Below are positions 51,445 through 60,751 of a stretch of 64,000 nucleotides of DNA, piece after piece. A program made the position numbers and the translations under genes. The first letter of the stretch is position 1; every line of letters starts with the position of its first letter. Source of the DNA: Dehalococcoidales bacterium (GTDB lineage: Bacteria; Chloroflexota; Dehalococcoidia; Dehalococcoidales; UBA5627); assembly GCA_041656115.1 (NCBI GenBank), contig JBBAED010000003.1:62001-126000 (forward strand). Reading direction: 5' to 3'. The notes beneath the pieces were generated by a model. It searched no databases and was not told the origin of the DNA. It was given only the letters and a program-made list of their open reading frames with translations.

Positions 51445-52533
51445 ATGAAGTATAACGTTGTTGTTTTGCCCGGTGACGGGATTGGTCCCGAAATTATTGC
51501 TGAATCCGTAAAGGTAATGGATGCCATCGGTAAAAAATACGGTCATGAATTTAATTATGATTATGCGCTTATCGGCGGTGTGGCAATCGAAGAAGAGGGT
51601 GTTGCCGTCTCACAAGAGACGATTAACAAATGTAAAAACAGCGATGCGGTTTTACTTGGTGCCGTTGGCGATCCCAGATACGATGACCCGCAGGAACCGG
51701 TACACCCTGAAGATGGGTTACTGGCGCTTCGCAAAGAACTGGGGCTGTTTGCCAACATCAGACCGGTACTTGCTTATCCCTCGCTTGTGGGGCATACCAA
51801 CTTTAAGCCCGGTGTTTTGGACGGCGTTGATTTTGTTTTTGTCCGTGAACTTACCGGCGGTTTATATTTTGGGCAGCCCAAAAAACGCTGGGAGGAAGCC
51901 GACGGCAGATGGGCGGTCGATTCAATGGTCTATTCAGAACATGAAATCGCGCGTATCGTAAGGGTCGGTTTTGAAATTGCCCGTACTCGCAAGAAGAAAC
52001 TGATTTCCGTTGATAAAGCGAACGTTTTGCAATCTTCAAGGCTCTGGCGTCAAATTGCAATCGAAATTTCAAGTGAATATCCTGATGTTGAACTGGAACA
52101 TATGCTGGTTGATGCCTGTGCGATGAGAATTATTCAGAACCCCAAATATCTGGATGTTCTGGTTACCGAAAACACATTCGGAGATATCTTAACCGATGAA
52201 GCCTCGATGCTCGGCGGTTCACTGGGAATGCTGGCATCCGCCAGTTTGGCAGGGGTACCCAAGGCCGGTGAAAGAACACTCGGAATGTACGAGCCCAGCC
52301 ACGGCAGCGCACCGCGACACAAGGGCCTTAACGATGCCAATCCGATTGCCACTATTTTAAGTATGGCAATGATGCTTAATTATTCGTTTGGTCTTTCTGA
52401 GGAAGCCGCGGCTGTTGAAAACGCCGTTGCAAAGGTACTCGAAGAAAAATACGGAACTTATGATATAATAGGTGAAGGCTCTACTAAAGTTTCCACCAGC
52501 CAAATGGGCGATTTAATCGCAGAAAGGGTTTAA
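51445..52533 (+). CDS. leuB: 3-isopropylmalate dehydrogenase
   Basis: 362 residues: VLPGDGIGPEIIAESVKVM, RELTGGLYFGQPK, SVDKANVLQSSRLWR, and the cofactor region EPSHGSAPRHKGLNDANP. The last part (HKGLNDANPIA with Asp) fits NAD use. Mg and substrate residues intact. ATG immediately follows the leuD stop. Confidence 0.97.
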   Translation: MKYNVVVLPGDGIGPEIIAESVKVMDAIGKKYGHEFNYDYALIGGVAIEEEGVAVSQETINKCKNSDAVLLGAVGDPRYDDPQEPVHPEDGLLALRKELGLFANIRPVLAYPSLVGHTNFKPGVLDGVDFVFVRELTGGLYFGQPKKRWEEADGRWAVDSMVYSEHEIARIVRVGFEIARTRKKKLISVDKANVLQSSRLWRQIAIEISSEYPDVELEHMLVDACAMRIIQNPKYLDVLVTENTFGDILTDEASMLGGSLGMLASASLAGVPKAGERTLGMYEPSHGSAPRHKGLNDANPIATILSMAMMLNYSFGLSEEAAAVENAVAKVLEEKYGTYDIIGEGSTKVSTSQMGDLIAERV

Positions 52534-52544
52534 GGTACAGTTTA

Positions 52545-54122
52545 ATGTCTATACAGCTTTACGATACAACACTCAGAGATGGGGCGCAGAAAGAAGGGAT
52601 TTCTTTTTCTGTAATCGATAAGCTGAATATTGCCGTTAAACTTGATGAACTGGGTGTGCATTACATAGAGGGCGGTTGGCCTGGTGCCAACCCCAAAGAC
52701 ATTGAGTTTTTCGAAAAGGCTAAGGATTTAAACCTTAAAAATGCCCAACTTGTTGCTTTCGGCAGTACCAGAAGGGCTAATGGCAAAGCGGAATCCGATC
52801 CGACTTTGGCATCCCTTGTTGAAGCCGGAACAAGTATAGTAACTTTGGTTTCAAAAAGTTCGGCTCGTCAGGTAACACAGGTATTGGAAACGACGCTTGA
52901 AGAAAATATCAATATGGTTGTCGATTCCACGCGCTATCTAAAAAGCAAAGGGATTTCCGTTTTTATTGATGCCGAACACTTTTTTGACGGTTATAAAGAT
53001 AATCCCCAATATGCTTTGGATGTTCTGATTGCCGCCGAAAAAGCGGGAGCGGATTGCTTGGTGCTTTGCGATACCAACGGCGGGGCTCTCCCCGATGAGG
53101 TATTTGATGTGGTAACAAAGGTTAAAGAAGTAACCTCGATTCCGCTCGGAATCCATGCCCACAACGACAGCGAGCTTGCGGTGGCAATCACCCTGGCTGC
53201 GGTTAAGGCGGGGGCAGTAAATATCCAAGGTACAATTAACGGTTACGGCGAAAGATGCGGTAACGCCAATTTGTGCTCTATTATTCCCAATCTGAAACTG
53301 AAAATGGGGATTGATTGCATCAGCGACGAAAACCTGTCTAAACTATCGGATATTGCCGGTTATATTAACGAAATGGCTAATCTTAACCCGAATTCTTCGC
53401 TGCCGTATGTCGGAAGCAGCGCCTTTAGCCATAAGGCCGGGTTACATGTTTCCGGTTTAAGCAAATGGTCGGGCAGTTATCAGCATATTGACCCCGAGCT
53501 TGTGGGCAATAAATCGCGGATGCTTGTTTCCGAGCTTGCCGGCAGGGCCAATATCGTTCATCGTGCAAGCCAAATAGGGGTTGTTCTTCCTCCCAAAGGC
53601 AAAGAAGCCCAAAAACTCCTGGAAACGGTTAAAGATCTTGAAAGCCGCGGTTTCCAATACGAAAACGCCGAAGCCTCTTTTGATTTACTGGTTCACAGGG
53701 CTCAAGCCGAATATCAATCACCCTTTGAATTAATTGATTATATGGTTATCATTGAAAGCAGGCGGCGCAAGCCTACCACTCATAACGGTGATGAACCGCT
53801 CTCCGAGGCCATGGTAAAAGTCAGAGTAGACGGGCAAATAATGCATACCGTATCGGAAGGAAACGGACCGGTTAATGCGATGGACCGTGCTTTAAGAAAG
53901 GCTTTAGTAGAGTTATATCCGCAAATTTCCTGTATTCAGTTAGTAGATTATAAAGTCCGCATTCTTGATTCAAAAAATACCGCTTCACAGGTGCGTGTAC
54001 TGATAGAATCGACCGATGGCGTTGACCGCTGGCGGACCGTTGGGAGTTCTCCCAATATTATCGAGGCCAGTTGGCTGGCGCTGGCCGATAGCCTGGAATA
54101 CTGGTTAATTAAAAACAAGTAG
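52545..54122 (+). CDS. cimA: Citramalate synthase
   Basis: 525 residues. LYDTTLRDGAQKEGISFS, YIEGGWPGANPKD, DTNGGALPDEV, HAHNDSELAVAITLAA and NGYGERCGNANL mark the CimA branch rather than LeuA; the extra EGGWPGANPKD block is the CimA hallmark. A C-terminal LeuA-type regulatory domain (about 405-525) follows. It makes citramalate from pyruvate and acetyl-CoA, giving isoleucine without threonine deaminase; LeuCDB then act on both branches, explaining its place at the operon end. Confidence 0.95.
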   Translation: MSIQLYDTTLRDGAQKEGISFSVIDKLNIAVKLDELGVHYIEGGWPGANPKDIEFFEKAKDLNLKNAQLVAFGSTRRANGKAESDPTLASLVEAGTSIVTLVSKSSARQVTQVLETTLEENINMVVDSTRYLKSKGISVFIDAEHFFDGYKDNPQYALDVLIAAEKAGADCLVLCDTNGGALPDEVFDVVTKVKEVTSIPLGIHAHNDSELAVAITLAAVKAGAVNIQGTINGYGERCGNANLCSIIPNLKLKMGIDCISDENLSKLSDIAGYINEMANLNPNSSLPYVGSSAFSHKAGLHVSGLSKWSGSYQHIDPELVGNKSRMLVSELAGRANIVHRASQIGVVLPPKGKEAQKLLETVKDLESRGFQYENAEASFDLLVHRAQAEYQSPFELIDYMVIIESRRRKPTTHNGDEPLSEAMVKVRVDGQIMHTVSEGNGPVNAMDRALRKALVELYPQISCIQLVDYKVRILDSKNTASQVRVLIESTDGVDRWRTVGSSPNIIEASWLALADSLEYWLIKNK

Positions 54123-54126
54123 GGAT

Positions 54127-55032
54127 TTAACTTTTGCCGCTCCAGAATTCAAGGCTCAGGTATTTCCAACCGCCGTCGGGAAGCACCGTTAAGATATTCC
54201 CTTCATCGATGCTGTTTGCGATTTCGATAACTTGATGGACGCTGGCCCCCGATGATTGCCCGCAAAAGATGCCGTTAGTTTGCAGCAGGGCTTTACAAGC
54301 TTCATTTGCTTCGCTGCTTGTAACACATACCCGTTCGCTAACAAGCGCTAAATCCAACACCGGCGGGATAAACGTTTCAAGGCACCTTAATCCCTGAATA
54401 CAATCGTTAAGAGGCGGTTCAACCCCGATAGTTTTCATTTGGGGGTATTTTTCTTTTAATCTTTTGGCAACGCCGGTTATTGTTCCGCCGGTGCCGATTC
54501 CTGCAACAAAGTAATCAATTTTATCGTACGGAAAATCGTTCAGTATTTCGACTCCGGTAGTTTCGTAATGTGCCTGAGGGTTAGCGGGGTTGGCAAACTG
54601 GTCTGCCACAAAATACTTTGCGCTTTTGGAAACCATATCGTTAACCAAATTAATCGCACCGAGTACGCCCTCGCTTGCCTTGGTCAGAATAAGCTCGGCG
54701 CCGAAAATTTCAATCAGTTGCTGCCTTTCTTTGCTCATGTTTTCAGGCATAACAATAGTAACATCATAACCCATTTTTTTGCCCAGCCAAGCCAGAGATA
54801 TGCCTGTGTTTCCGCTTGTGGCCTCGATAATGGTTTTGCTTTTATCAAGCTTTCCGCTTTTAACGGCGTTATCGATTATGTATTTAGCGACGCGGTCTTT
54901 GTTACTGGCGCTGCCGCCCAAATTTTGCCCTTCAAGCTTAGCTAAAATACGCACTTTATTGTTTTCAGTTAATCCCGAAAGTTCAACCAACGGGGTATGT
55001 CCGAGGGCATCCAGAGCGTTCTTAAAATACAT
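54127..55032 (-). CDS. cysK: Cysteine synthase (O-acetylserine sulfhydrylase family)
   Basis: 301-residue PLP enzyme: LGHTPLVELSGL, the PLP-lysine motif SASNKDRVAKYI, EATSGNTGISLAW, and GIGTGGTITGVAKRLKEK. It forms cysteine from O-acetylserine and sulfide. SNKDR in place of SVKDR is mildly unusual. ATG 55032 is preferred over GTG 55035, with AAGGAG six bases ahead. Converges with cimA. Confidence 0.93.
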   Translation of the reverse strand: MYFKNALDALGHTPLVELSGLTENNKVRILAKLEGQNLGGSASNKDRVAKYIIDNAVKSGKLDKSKTIIEATSGNTGISLAWLGKKMGYDVTIVMPENMSKERQQLIEIFGAELILTKASEGVLGAINLVNDMVSKSAKYFVADQFANPANPQAHYETTGVEILNDFPYDKIDYFVAGIGTGGTITGVAKRLKEKYPQMKTIGVEPPLNDCIQGLRCLETFIPPVLDLALVSERVCVTSSEANEACKALLQTNGIFCGQSSGASVHQVIEIANSIDEGNILTVLPDGGWKYLSLEFWSGKS

Positions 55033-55169
55033 CACAATCTCCTTTTTTGCTGCCTAAATTATAACATCAATAAACCAACTATTAAACCTGCCGCCGGCTT
55101 TATGATTCGCACTCAATTTGTTATAGTATAAACGGGCGCCTGTCGCAAATGTTTGATAAAGGAAACGCT

Positions 55170-55760
55170 ATGTCGGATATTAAAAATTTTTATGAAATTG
55201 CAATGGAAAAAATTGCGGCAATCGGAGACGCTTCGGAAGAAGAAAAACTGGGCTGGAAATATGTTCCCGAAGGGGAAAAATTAGCGGCTTCGTGCTTAAA
55301 CAGCAATAAAGAAATCGAAAACGAAATTAAAAAATACGATAATCAAACCAGGCCGTTTATCTTACAAGGCGCACGCAAGGTCTTAATTGCCAATATCGGC
55401 TTACCCAAAAACGATATTAGCAAAAAAAATACCCGCAAAGCTATGGATAGTTTGCTTTTTATCAGTGAAGATAAAGATACGGTTACGGCCGTTTTTGATA
55501 AGATTAATTACATTTTTGAACACTACAATACGCAAGGAAAACAGCAGAAAGATCAAACTTACAAACTGCTGGAAAAGGAATTTCAAGATAAAGTTAACCA
55601 AGCGCTGGCCCAACAGACCGGCACAGCAAATAATGTTAAAGTCAATGTTGAAACCCTGCCTCAGTTTAAAGAAGAATGGAATAAGGTCTTAATGCAAATA
55701 GAAAATCAATACGCGAACTACCTAAACGAGTATAAAAAGGAACTGGCTGAGATTAAATAA
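55170..55760 (+). CDS. Unknown 196-residue soluble helical protein
   Basis: I do not recognise the family. It starts MSDIKNFYEIAMEKIAAIG at 55170 (AAAGGA six bases ahead; a longer frame from 55149 lacks this). The sequence is charged and helical with no Cys motif, signal or membrane span; a linker rich in Gln/Thr (AQQTGTANN) splits it near residue 150. Possibly scaffolding. It lies between cysK and the Moco genes without obvious link to either. Confidence 0.65.
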   Translation: MSDIKNFYEIAMEKIAAIGDASEEEKLGWKYVPEGEKLAASCLNSNKEIENEIKKYDNQTRPFILQGARKVLIANIGLPKNDISKKNTRKAMDSLLFISEDKDTVTAVFDKINYIFEHYNTQGKQQKDQTYKLLEKEFQDKVNQALAQQTGTANNVKVNVETLPQFKEEWNKVLMQIENQYANYLNEYKKELAEIK

Positions 55761-55794
55761 ACCCTTTGCGATAAAATATTAAAGGTCTCAAACA

Positions 55795-55824
55795 AAGATT
55801 ATACCTATCGAATAGGTTAATCTT
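55795..55824. repeat. 13-bp inverted repeat after the unknown gene
   Basis: AAGATTA plus ACCTAT (55795-55808, one bulged T) pairs perfectly with ATAGGT plus TAATCTT (55812-55824) around CGA. It is 34 bases after the stop at 55760, so it may end that transcript, though no long T-run follows; it could equally be a protein-binding palindrome. The remainder of 55825-55976 shows nothing I can identify. Confidence 0.5.
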
Positions 55825-55976
55825 AATATGCAATCAAACCGATATACGGTAAATCCTCCGGCTCTATTGTTAAATACTATCTGTTACAACGCAAACATTA
55901 TTTATGATTCATTCCTTAAATAATCCCGGATTCAATCACCCTTAAGCAAGTCGGGTATATTCAGCAAGTTATATTG

Positions 55977-56005
55977 TTGACAGGTTTGGCTTATCATAGT
56001 ATATT
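55977..56005 (+). promoter_or_regulatory. Promoter of moaA-moaC
   Basis: Perfect TTGACA (55977-55982), 17 bases, TATATT (56000-56005). The start of transcription would be near 56012, giving a 230-base leader. Confidence 0.75.
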
Positions 56006-56040
56006 AAACATAGATTGATTCTTTAAAAATATGTTACCTA

Positions 56041-56194
56041 TTAAACCCTCCGAGCTGTAAGCGCCTAAGGGCTTTTTGCCTATGGATTGCAGCCGGTTAA
56101 GGTATGTGGGAAACCTTTATACTGCCCGTATTTGGAAAGGGGGGGATACTGATTTTTGTTAATTTGTTGTACCTCCTTCGGGAGGTATTTGTTT
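56041..56194 (+). promoter_or_regulatory. Structured moaA leader, possible Moco riboswitch with terminator
   Basis: The leader folds into several stems: CCG(A)GCTG (56050-56057) with CAGCCGG (56090-56096), AAGGT (56099-56103) with ACCTT (56113-56117), and an intrinsic terminator-like hairpin ACCTCC-TTCG-GGAGGT (56171-56186) followed by TTTGTTT. The CTCCGAGC opening resembles, from memory, the Moco RNA motif found upstream of moa genes in other bacteria; this was not checked against a covariance model. Position, length and the terminal expression platform all suit a riboswitch controlling Moco synthesis. Confidence 0.5.
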
Positions 56195-56244
56195 GAAGAG
56201 AATATTTTACAATCGGGATACTTTTTGAGTCTGTCGGAGGAAAT

Positions 56245-57228
56245 ATGGCAAAACTGATTGATACTTTTCATCGCAACATAAATTATATGCGCATATCAAT
56301 TACCGACCGTTGTAATATGAGGTGCATTTACTGCAATTCCCACCTCACCCCTCATTTGATGCACGACGAAATATTACGCTATAAAGAAATCCAGAAAATT
56401 GTTAAAGCCGCTGCCAGGTTGGGAGTCAAAAACATTCGTATTACCGGCGGCGAGCCTTTGGTTAGGCCGGATGTCGGGGCGCTGATTGAACTTTTGTATA
56501 ATATCGAAGGAATCAACGATATTTCCTTAACTACCAACGGCTTCTTTTTAAAGAAATATTTGGATGAGCTCACCGATGCAGGTTTAAAAAGAGTCAATAT
56601 CAGCCTCGACAGCTTTAACCCCGACAAGTTTAAATATATTACCGGCGGCGGTGATCTTAATCAGGTTTTGGAAGGGATTGATGCCGCAATCAATGCCGGT
56701 CTTGATCCGGTTAAAATTAATATGGTTCCCATTAAGGGCGTCAATGATGATGAAATAATTGATTTTGCCAAAAAGAGCCTTACCGACGGCTGGAACATTC
56801 GCTACATAGAATATATGCCGTTTGTTGATTCTGTTGAGGATAAGAAAAAAATGGTTTCGATTGACGAAATAAAACAGAAAATCACCGCTGAATTGGGAGA
56901 GATGAAGCCGGATGGGGTTTCAATCGGAAACGGCCCCGCCAAGTATTATAAATTGGATAATGCACAGGGCACGATTGGCTTTATCGGTGCAATGACCCAT
57001 AATTTCTGTTCCGAGTGTAACAGATTCAGACTTACCTCTGACGGGAGATTGATGCCGTGCCTGATGCGTGACGATGAAATCGATATTAAAGGCCCCCTAA
57101 GAGCCGGTGCAACAATCGAAGAATTGGAAGAAATTATTAAGCAGGCTGTCCATTTAAAGCAAAAAGAACATCCCGAACGGGAAGATATGGATCTCAAAAA
57201 GAGACAGATGTGGCAAATAGGCGGGTAA
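56245..57228 (+). CDS. moaA: GTP 3',8-cyclase MoaA
   Basis: 327-residue radical SAM enzyme for the first step of molybdopterin synthesis. The N-terminal cluster motif CNMRCIYC (C23, C27, C30), the GGEPLVRPD SAM-binding strand and the C-terminal second cluster (CSECNRFRLTSDG...MPCL) are present. The usual C-terminal GG tail is there as IGG. CGGAGG before the ATG. moaC follows after 22 bases. Confidence 0.96.
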   Translation: MAKLIDTFHRNINYMRISITDRCNMRCIYCNSHLTPHLMHDEILRYKEIQKIVKAAARLGVKNIRITGGEPLVRPDVGALIELLYNIEGINDISLTTNGFFLKKYLDELTDAGLKRVNISLDSFNPDKFKYITGGGDLNQVLEGIDAAINAGLDPVKINMVPIKGVNDDEIIDFAKKSLTDGWNIRYIEYMPFVDSVEDKKKMVSIDEIKQKITAELGEMKPDGVSIGNGPAKYYKLDNAQGTIGFIGAMTHNFCSECNRFRLTSDGRLMPCLMRDDEIDIKGPLRAGATIEELEEIIKQAVHLKQKEHPEREDMDLKKRQMWQIGG

Positions 57229-57250
57229 TAATATTTAGCGGAGTGTAATA

Positions 57251-57727
57251 ATGACGGGAGAACTGACACATATTAACGATAAGGGTGAAGCTAAAATGGT
57301 TGATGTTTCACCGAAAGACGATACCGTTCGCGAGGCCGTTGTGAGCGGCGGTGTTCGCATGAAGCCTGAAACGTTAGATAAAATAAAACAGAATCGAATG
57401 AAAAAAGGCGATGTTCTGGCGGCGGCCAGAATTGCGGGAATTATGGGCGCCAAAAAAACACCCGATTTAATTCCTTTATGCCATACGATATTGGTGAGCG
57501 AAGTTACCGTTGATTTTGAATTTATCGGCGATGATTTTATTGAGATTGTCGCTATGGCCAAGAGTATCGGTAAAACAGGCGTTGAAATGGAAGCAATGAC
57601 TGCCGTTGCGGTAAGCGCCCTTACTATTTACGATATGTGCAAGGCCATTGACCGCAGTATGACAATCGAAGATATATGCTTGCAAAAGAAAAGCGGCGGG
57701 AAAAGCGGAACCTATGTTAAGCCGTAG
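57251..57727 (+). CDS. moaC: Cyclic pyranopterin monophosphate synthase MoaC
   Basis: 158 residues: LTHINDKGEAKMVDVSPKDDTVREA, the catalytic region ARIAGIMGAKKTPDLIPLCH and GVEMEAMTAVAVSALTIYDMCKA are standard. It completes cPMP formation with MoaA. Its end converges with moeA. Confidence 0.97.
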   Translation: MTGELTHINDKGEAKMVDVSPKDDTVREAVVSGGVRMKPETLDKIKQNRMKKGDVLAAARIAGIMGAKKTPDLIPLCHTILVSEVTVDFEFIGDDFIEIVAMAKSIGKTGVEMEAMTAVAVSALTIYDMCKAIDRSMTIEDICLQKKSGGKSGTYVKP

Positions 57728-57740
57728 CTTTTAAAAAAAT

Positions 57741-58952
57741 CTAAAACAAATTAACGGAAACCGTGGCATCTTTTTGAAGTGTCGCGGTTTCGCTGTCTAA
57801 AACAATATATCCGTCCGCACCGGCAATATCAACCAGCCCCTTATTTGTAAGCTCTACCGGAAAGGCGGCGGAGCCTTCGATTTTGACTGCCAGGAAACGC
57901 CCCCTGGCGCTGTCTGCGATATCAACCGAATCACCCATTTTAGCAATAAAAGTTTTTGTACAAACGGGAGGGATTTGCGCCATTTTTCGCAGTGCCGGAA
58001 CAAGCAGAATATAGGCATTTATCAGGCAGGAAACCGGGAATCCGGGGGTGCTTAACACAGGTTTGCCGTCCGCAATAACCAGTAACCCCGATTTAATATT
58101 GCGTCCTTTAATTTTTAGGGAAGGCACTTTACCCAGCTTTTGCAATATTTCGGTTAAATAGTCTTTATCGCCCTTGGATGTTCCCCCCGAAACAAATACA
58201 AAATCGGCTACTTTTAACGCCTCTTCGATAATAGCCTTAATTTGCTGAGGGTTATCACCGACAATCCCGAATTTTAAAGGCAGGCAACCGTTTTCTTTAA
58301 TAATTGAAGCAATTACAGAGGAGTTAACATCGTAAATTTGACCGTCTTTGACAATATCATCAATTCCGACAAGCTCTTCACCGTTGGAAATAACAGCAAC
58401 CTTGGGTTTTTCATAAACCTTAACCTTTGATAAACCTTGCCCGGCAATTAAGCCGATTGCAGACGGGGTGATAAGGGTTCCCTGTTTCAAAAGCTGGCGT
58501 CCGCGTTTTTTATCCTGCCCTTCAAATTCTATGTTTTCGCCGTAACTGATTGGTTTGTAGATACATAATCTGCCGTTTTCTACGCCTGTATTTTCGGTCA
58601 TTACAACAGCATCGGCCCCGTCGGGAACTCTGGCTCCGGTGGTAATCTGGGCACACTCATTGGCACAAATATTTTTCTTGGATACGCTGCCGGCATAGAC
58701 ATAATCGATTATTTCAAAGATTTTCGGTTCCTCTGGCGATGTTCTGACGGTATCTTTGGCTCTTACGGCATAACCGTCCATTGTGGCTCTGTTAAACGGG
58801 GGAATGCTCTTGGCGGCGGTAATTTCCTCGGCCAAGATTCGATATAAACTGTCTTCTAAATTGATTGTTTCCGTTCTAAGGATTGGTTTGATGGCTGCAT
58901 AAACGTAACTGTCGGCTTCATCGTAACAGGTGGGCGTATCCCAAAAACTCAT
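57741..58952 (-). CDS. moeA: Molybdopterin molybdenumtransferase MoeA
   Basis: 403 residues, slightly shorter at the N-terminus than E. coli MoeA. PFNRATMDGYAVRA, ITTGARVPDGADAVVMTE, VFVSGGTSKGDKDYL and LSTPGFPVSCLINAY are the family motifs. It inserts molybdate (or tungstate) into adenylylated molybdopterin. Its start overlaps the mogA-like stop by four bases. Confidence 0.95.
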   Translation of the reverse strand: MSFWDTPTCYDEADSYVYAAIKPILRTETINLEDSLYRILAEEITAAKSIPPFNRATMDGYAVRAKDTVRTSPEEPKIFEIIDYVYAGSVSKKNICANECAQITTGARVPDGADAVVMTENTGVENGRLCIYKPISYGENIEFEGQDKKRGRQLLKQGTLITPSAIGLIAGQGLSKVKVYEKPKVAVISNGEELVGIDDIVKDGQIYDVNSSVIASIIKENGCLPLKFGIVGDNPQQIKAIIEEALKVADFVFVSGGTSKGDKDYLTEILQKLGKVPSLKIKGRNIKSGLLVIADGKPVLSTPGFPVSCLINAYILLVPALRKMAQIPPVCTKTFIAKMGDSVDIADSARGRFLAVKIEGSAAFPVELTNKGLVDIAGADGYIVLDSETATLQKDATVSVNLF

Positions 58953-59452
58953 CTGGAGGCCTCCCTTACAAGATGAGCCAGTTCGGGGATAATAATATTA
59001 TTGGTTGCCAGTTTAACGGCTGCCAGCGAACCGGGAAGCGATATTATGACTTTCCCGTTTATAATACCGGCCATTGCCCGGCTTAATATACTGCCGGTGC
59101 CGATTTCCTGGTAAGTAAGTGTTCTGAATAATTCGCCGAAACCGTCCATTTTTTTATCTAAAATCGGGGTAATCGTTTCGATTGTGATATCCTGTGAGCT
59201 GGCGCCGGTTCCGCCGCTGGTGATTATGGCTTGTGTCACCCCGTCATTAAATAATTTTTCGATAGTGCCAAGGATTTGGTCGGGGTCGTTACCGATAATG
59301 GAATAATCGGTAACGATGTTACCGGATTCCTCCAGCTTTGCCACTATGTATTTCCCGGACTCGTCCGTTTTGAGTGTTCTCGACCCGGAAATAATAAGGA
59401 CGGCACAACTTACGTTTGCCGGCAAGTGTTCTTTGTGATCATGATAGCCCAT
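58949..59452 (-). CDS. mogA: MogA/MoaB family molybdopterin adenylyltransferase
   Basis: 167 residues with the MoCF core: VLIISGSRTLKTDESGK, DYSIIGNDPDQI, ITSGGTGASSQDITIE and LPGSLAAVKLA. It adenylylates molybdopterin before MoeA action. A MoaB name is equally possible. First gene of the mogA-moeA pair. Confidence 0.92.
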   Translation of the reverse strand: MGYHDHKEHLPANVSCAVLIISGSRTLKTDESGKYIVAKLEESGNIVTDYSIIGNDPDQILGTIEKLFNDGVTQAIITSGGTGASSQDITIETITPILDKKMDGFGELFRTLTYQEIGTGSILSRAMAGIINGKVIISLPGSLAAVKLATNNIIIPELAHLVREASR

Positions 59453-59599
59453 ATTCTGTATATCCTATTCAAGTTGGTAGTTAATTATACTAATACCGTG
59501 TGTAAAGGGCAAAAAATAACCCTACATATTAAATTAATCGGCTAACTAAATTGATATATCCAAGACTTAAAAATATAAAAAGAGGTAATTTTAGATAAC

Positions 59600-60046
59600 C
59601 TATGAAAGGAAATCTTCGTCGGTTTTTCGGCGGGGGTCACTCGCCGGCGGTTGATTTCTGGATTCGATATCTTTATTGATTGACGGAATTTCTTCCGGCG
59701 GTAAATTGGAGTATTCAATCCATTGTTTATAGAGCTTTCTCATTTTTCTTTCGGGGCCAAAGCTTTCTTTAAGGGATTCGATAACCGGTTTTGCGGTTTG
59801 TTCAATAAAGCTTTTCCCTTCCGGTTTGCGGGGTGCGGGGGCGGGGCTTTCACCGGCCAATAATTTCTTTCCGCAATGCGGGCAAAATTTGGATTGGATA
59901 ATCAGTTTTTCCCCGCAATAGGGGCAGAATTGCAACGCATTCGGATCCTCCGAGTCGTGTAACTCGTCGCCGCAATAAGGACAAAAAGTAATGTTTGCCG
60001 GGAAACGTTTTTTATCGATTTCTTTCCCGCAAGAGGAGCATATCAT
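59600..60046 (-). CDS. Double zinc-ribbon protein
   Basis: 148 residues. Four CxxC knuckles (MICSSCG, FCPYCGDEL, FCPYCGEKL, FCPHCGKKL) make two zinc ribbons in the first 60 residues; the rest is a Pro-rich linker and a basic helical part (ERKMRKLYKQWIEY). No membrane segment. Function unknown; such ribbons commonly mediate protein or nucleic acid binding. Confidence 0.75.
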   Translation of the reverse strand: MICSSCGKEIDKKRFPANITFCPYCGDELHDSEDPNALQFCPYCGEKLIIQSKFCPHCGKKLLAGESPAPAPRKPEGKSFIEQTAKPVIESLKESFGPERKMRKLYKQWIEYSNLPPEEIPSINKDIESRNQPPASDPRRKTDEDFLS

Positions 60047-60180
60047 TTGCCTCTCCTACAATATTAACATCTTAAACCGACAGGAATATGCTTCTGCGGC
60101 TAATTATATCACGCAGGATATAAATTGTGAATATATCAAAATTGAGTACCAAAAATAAAATGATGTTGCATTAAAGGATA

Positions 60181-60210
60181 TTGCAAGTTACAATATATTT
60201 CAGTTAGTAT
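60181..60210 (+). promoter_or_regulatory. Candidate promoter of the ModE-like regulator
   Basis: TTGCAA (60181-60186), 18 bases, TAGTAT (60205-60210), 19 bases before the ATG. Confidence 0.4.
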
Positions 60211-60228
60211 ATTTGAGAGATAACGCTT

Positions 60229-60636
60229 ATGAGTAAAAAAGACAACAGGGAAGAACACGATATTATTGAGGTTCCGCTAGCGGGAGACCCCGGTACCGGA
60301 TCGCATTACAGAGCCAAGGGAAAAGTGTGGGTTGAAAAAGACGGCGAGGTTTATATGGGCTGGGGCAGGGTTGAACTCTTAGAACAGATAGATAAACTGG
60401 GCTCGATTGCCGCCGCCGCCCGTCAAATGAAGATGGGATACCGCAATGCTTGGCTGGAAGTTGAAGATATGAACAGATTGGCTCCCAGGCCGCTTGTAAT
60501 TAAGATGCTGGGCGGAGCTGGCGGGGGTCAGGCAATCCTTACCGCCGAGGGCCAAAAAATTATTAACGAGTATAAAGACTTGCGCGCCCGTTTCCAGGAG
60601 TTTTTGTCCGGATTAGAAAATAAAAACATGAGCTAA
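60229..60636 (+). CDS. ModE-type winged-helix regulator, no molybdate-binding domain
   Basis: 135 residues. The core is the ModE N-terminal winged helix: KLGSIAAAARQMKMGYRNAWLEVEDMN, then LGGAGGGQAILTAEG. The C-terminal TOBE/MOP domains that sense molybdate in full ModE are missing, and the N-terminal 30 residues are extra. Next to Moco genes it probably controls molybdate or cofactor genes; how it senses the signal is not evident. Confidence 0.85.
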   Translation: MSKKDNREEHDIIEVPLAGDPGTGSHYRAKGKVWVEKDGEVYMGWGRVELLEQIDKLGSIAAAARQMKMGYRNAWLEVEDMNRLAPRPLVIKMLGGAGGGQAILTAEGQKIINEYKDLRARFQEFLSGLENKNMS

Positions 60637-60678
60637 AAAATTAACTTGCGGTACTGTGCCGTTTGATTTGCAAAAACT

Positions 60679-60717
60679 AAGGCTGCTGACGATTTACTTT
60701 GTCAGCAGCCTTTTGTT
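60679..60717 (+). terminator. Terminator of the ModE-like gene
   Basis: AAGGCTGCTGAC (60679-60690) pairs perfectly with GTCAGCAGCCTT (60701-60712), followed by TTTTGTTT. Confidence 0.88.
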
Positions 60718-60751
60718 TATAAAGCAATACTTTTAACTAATTATCGTAAAG

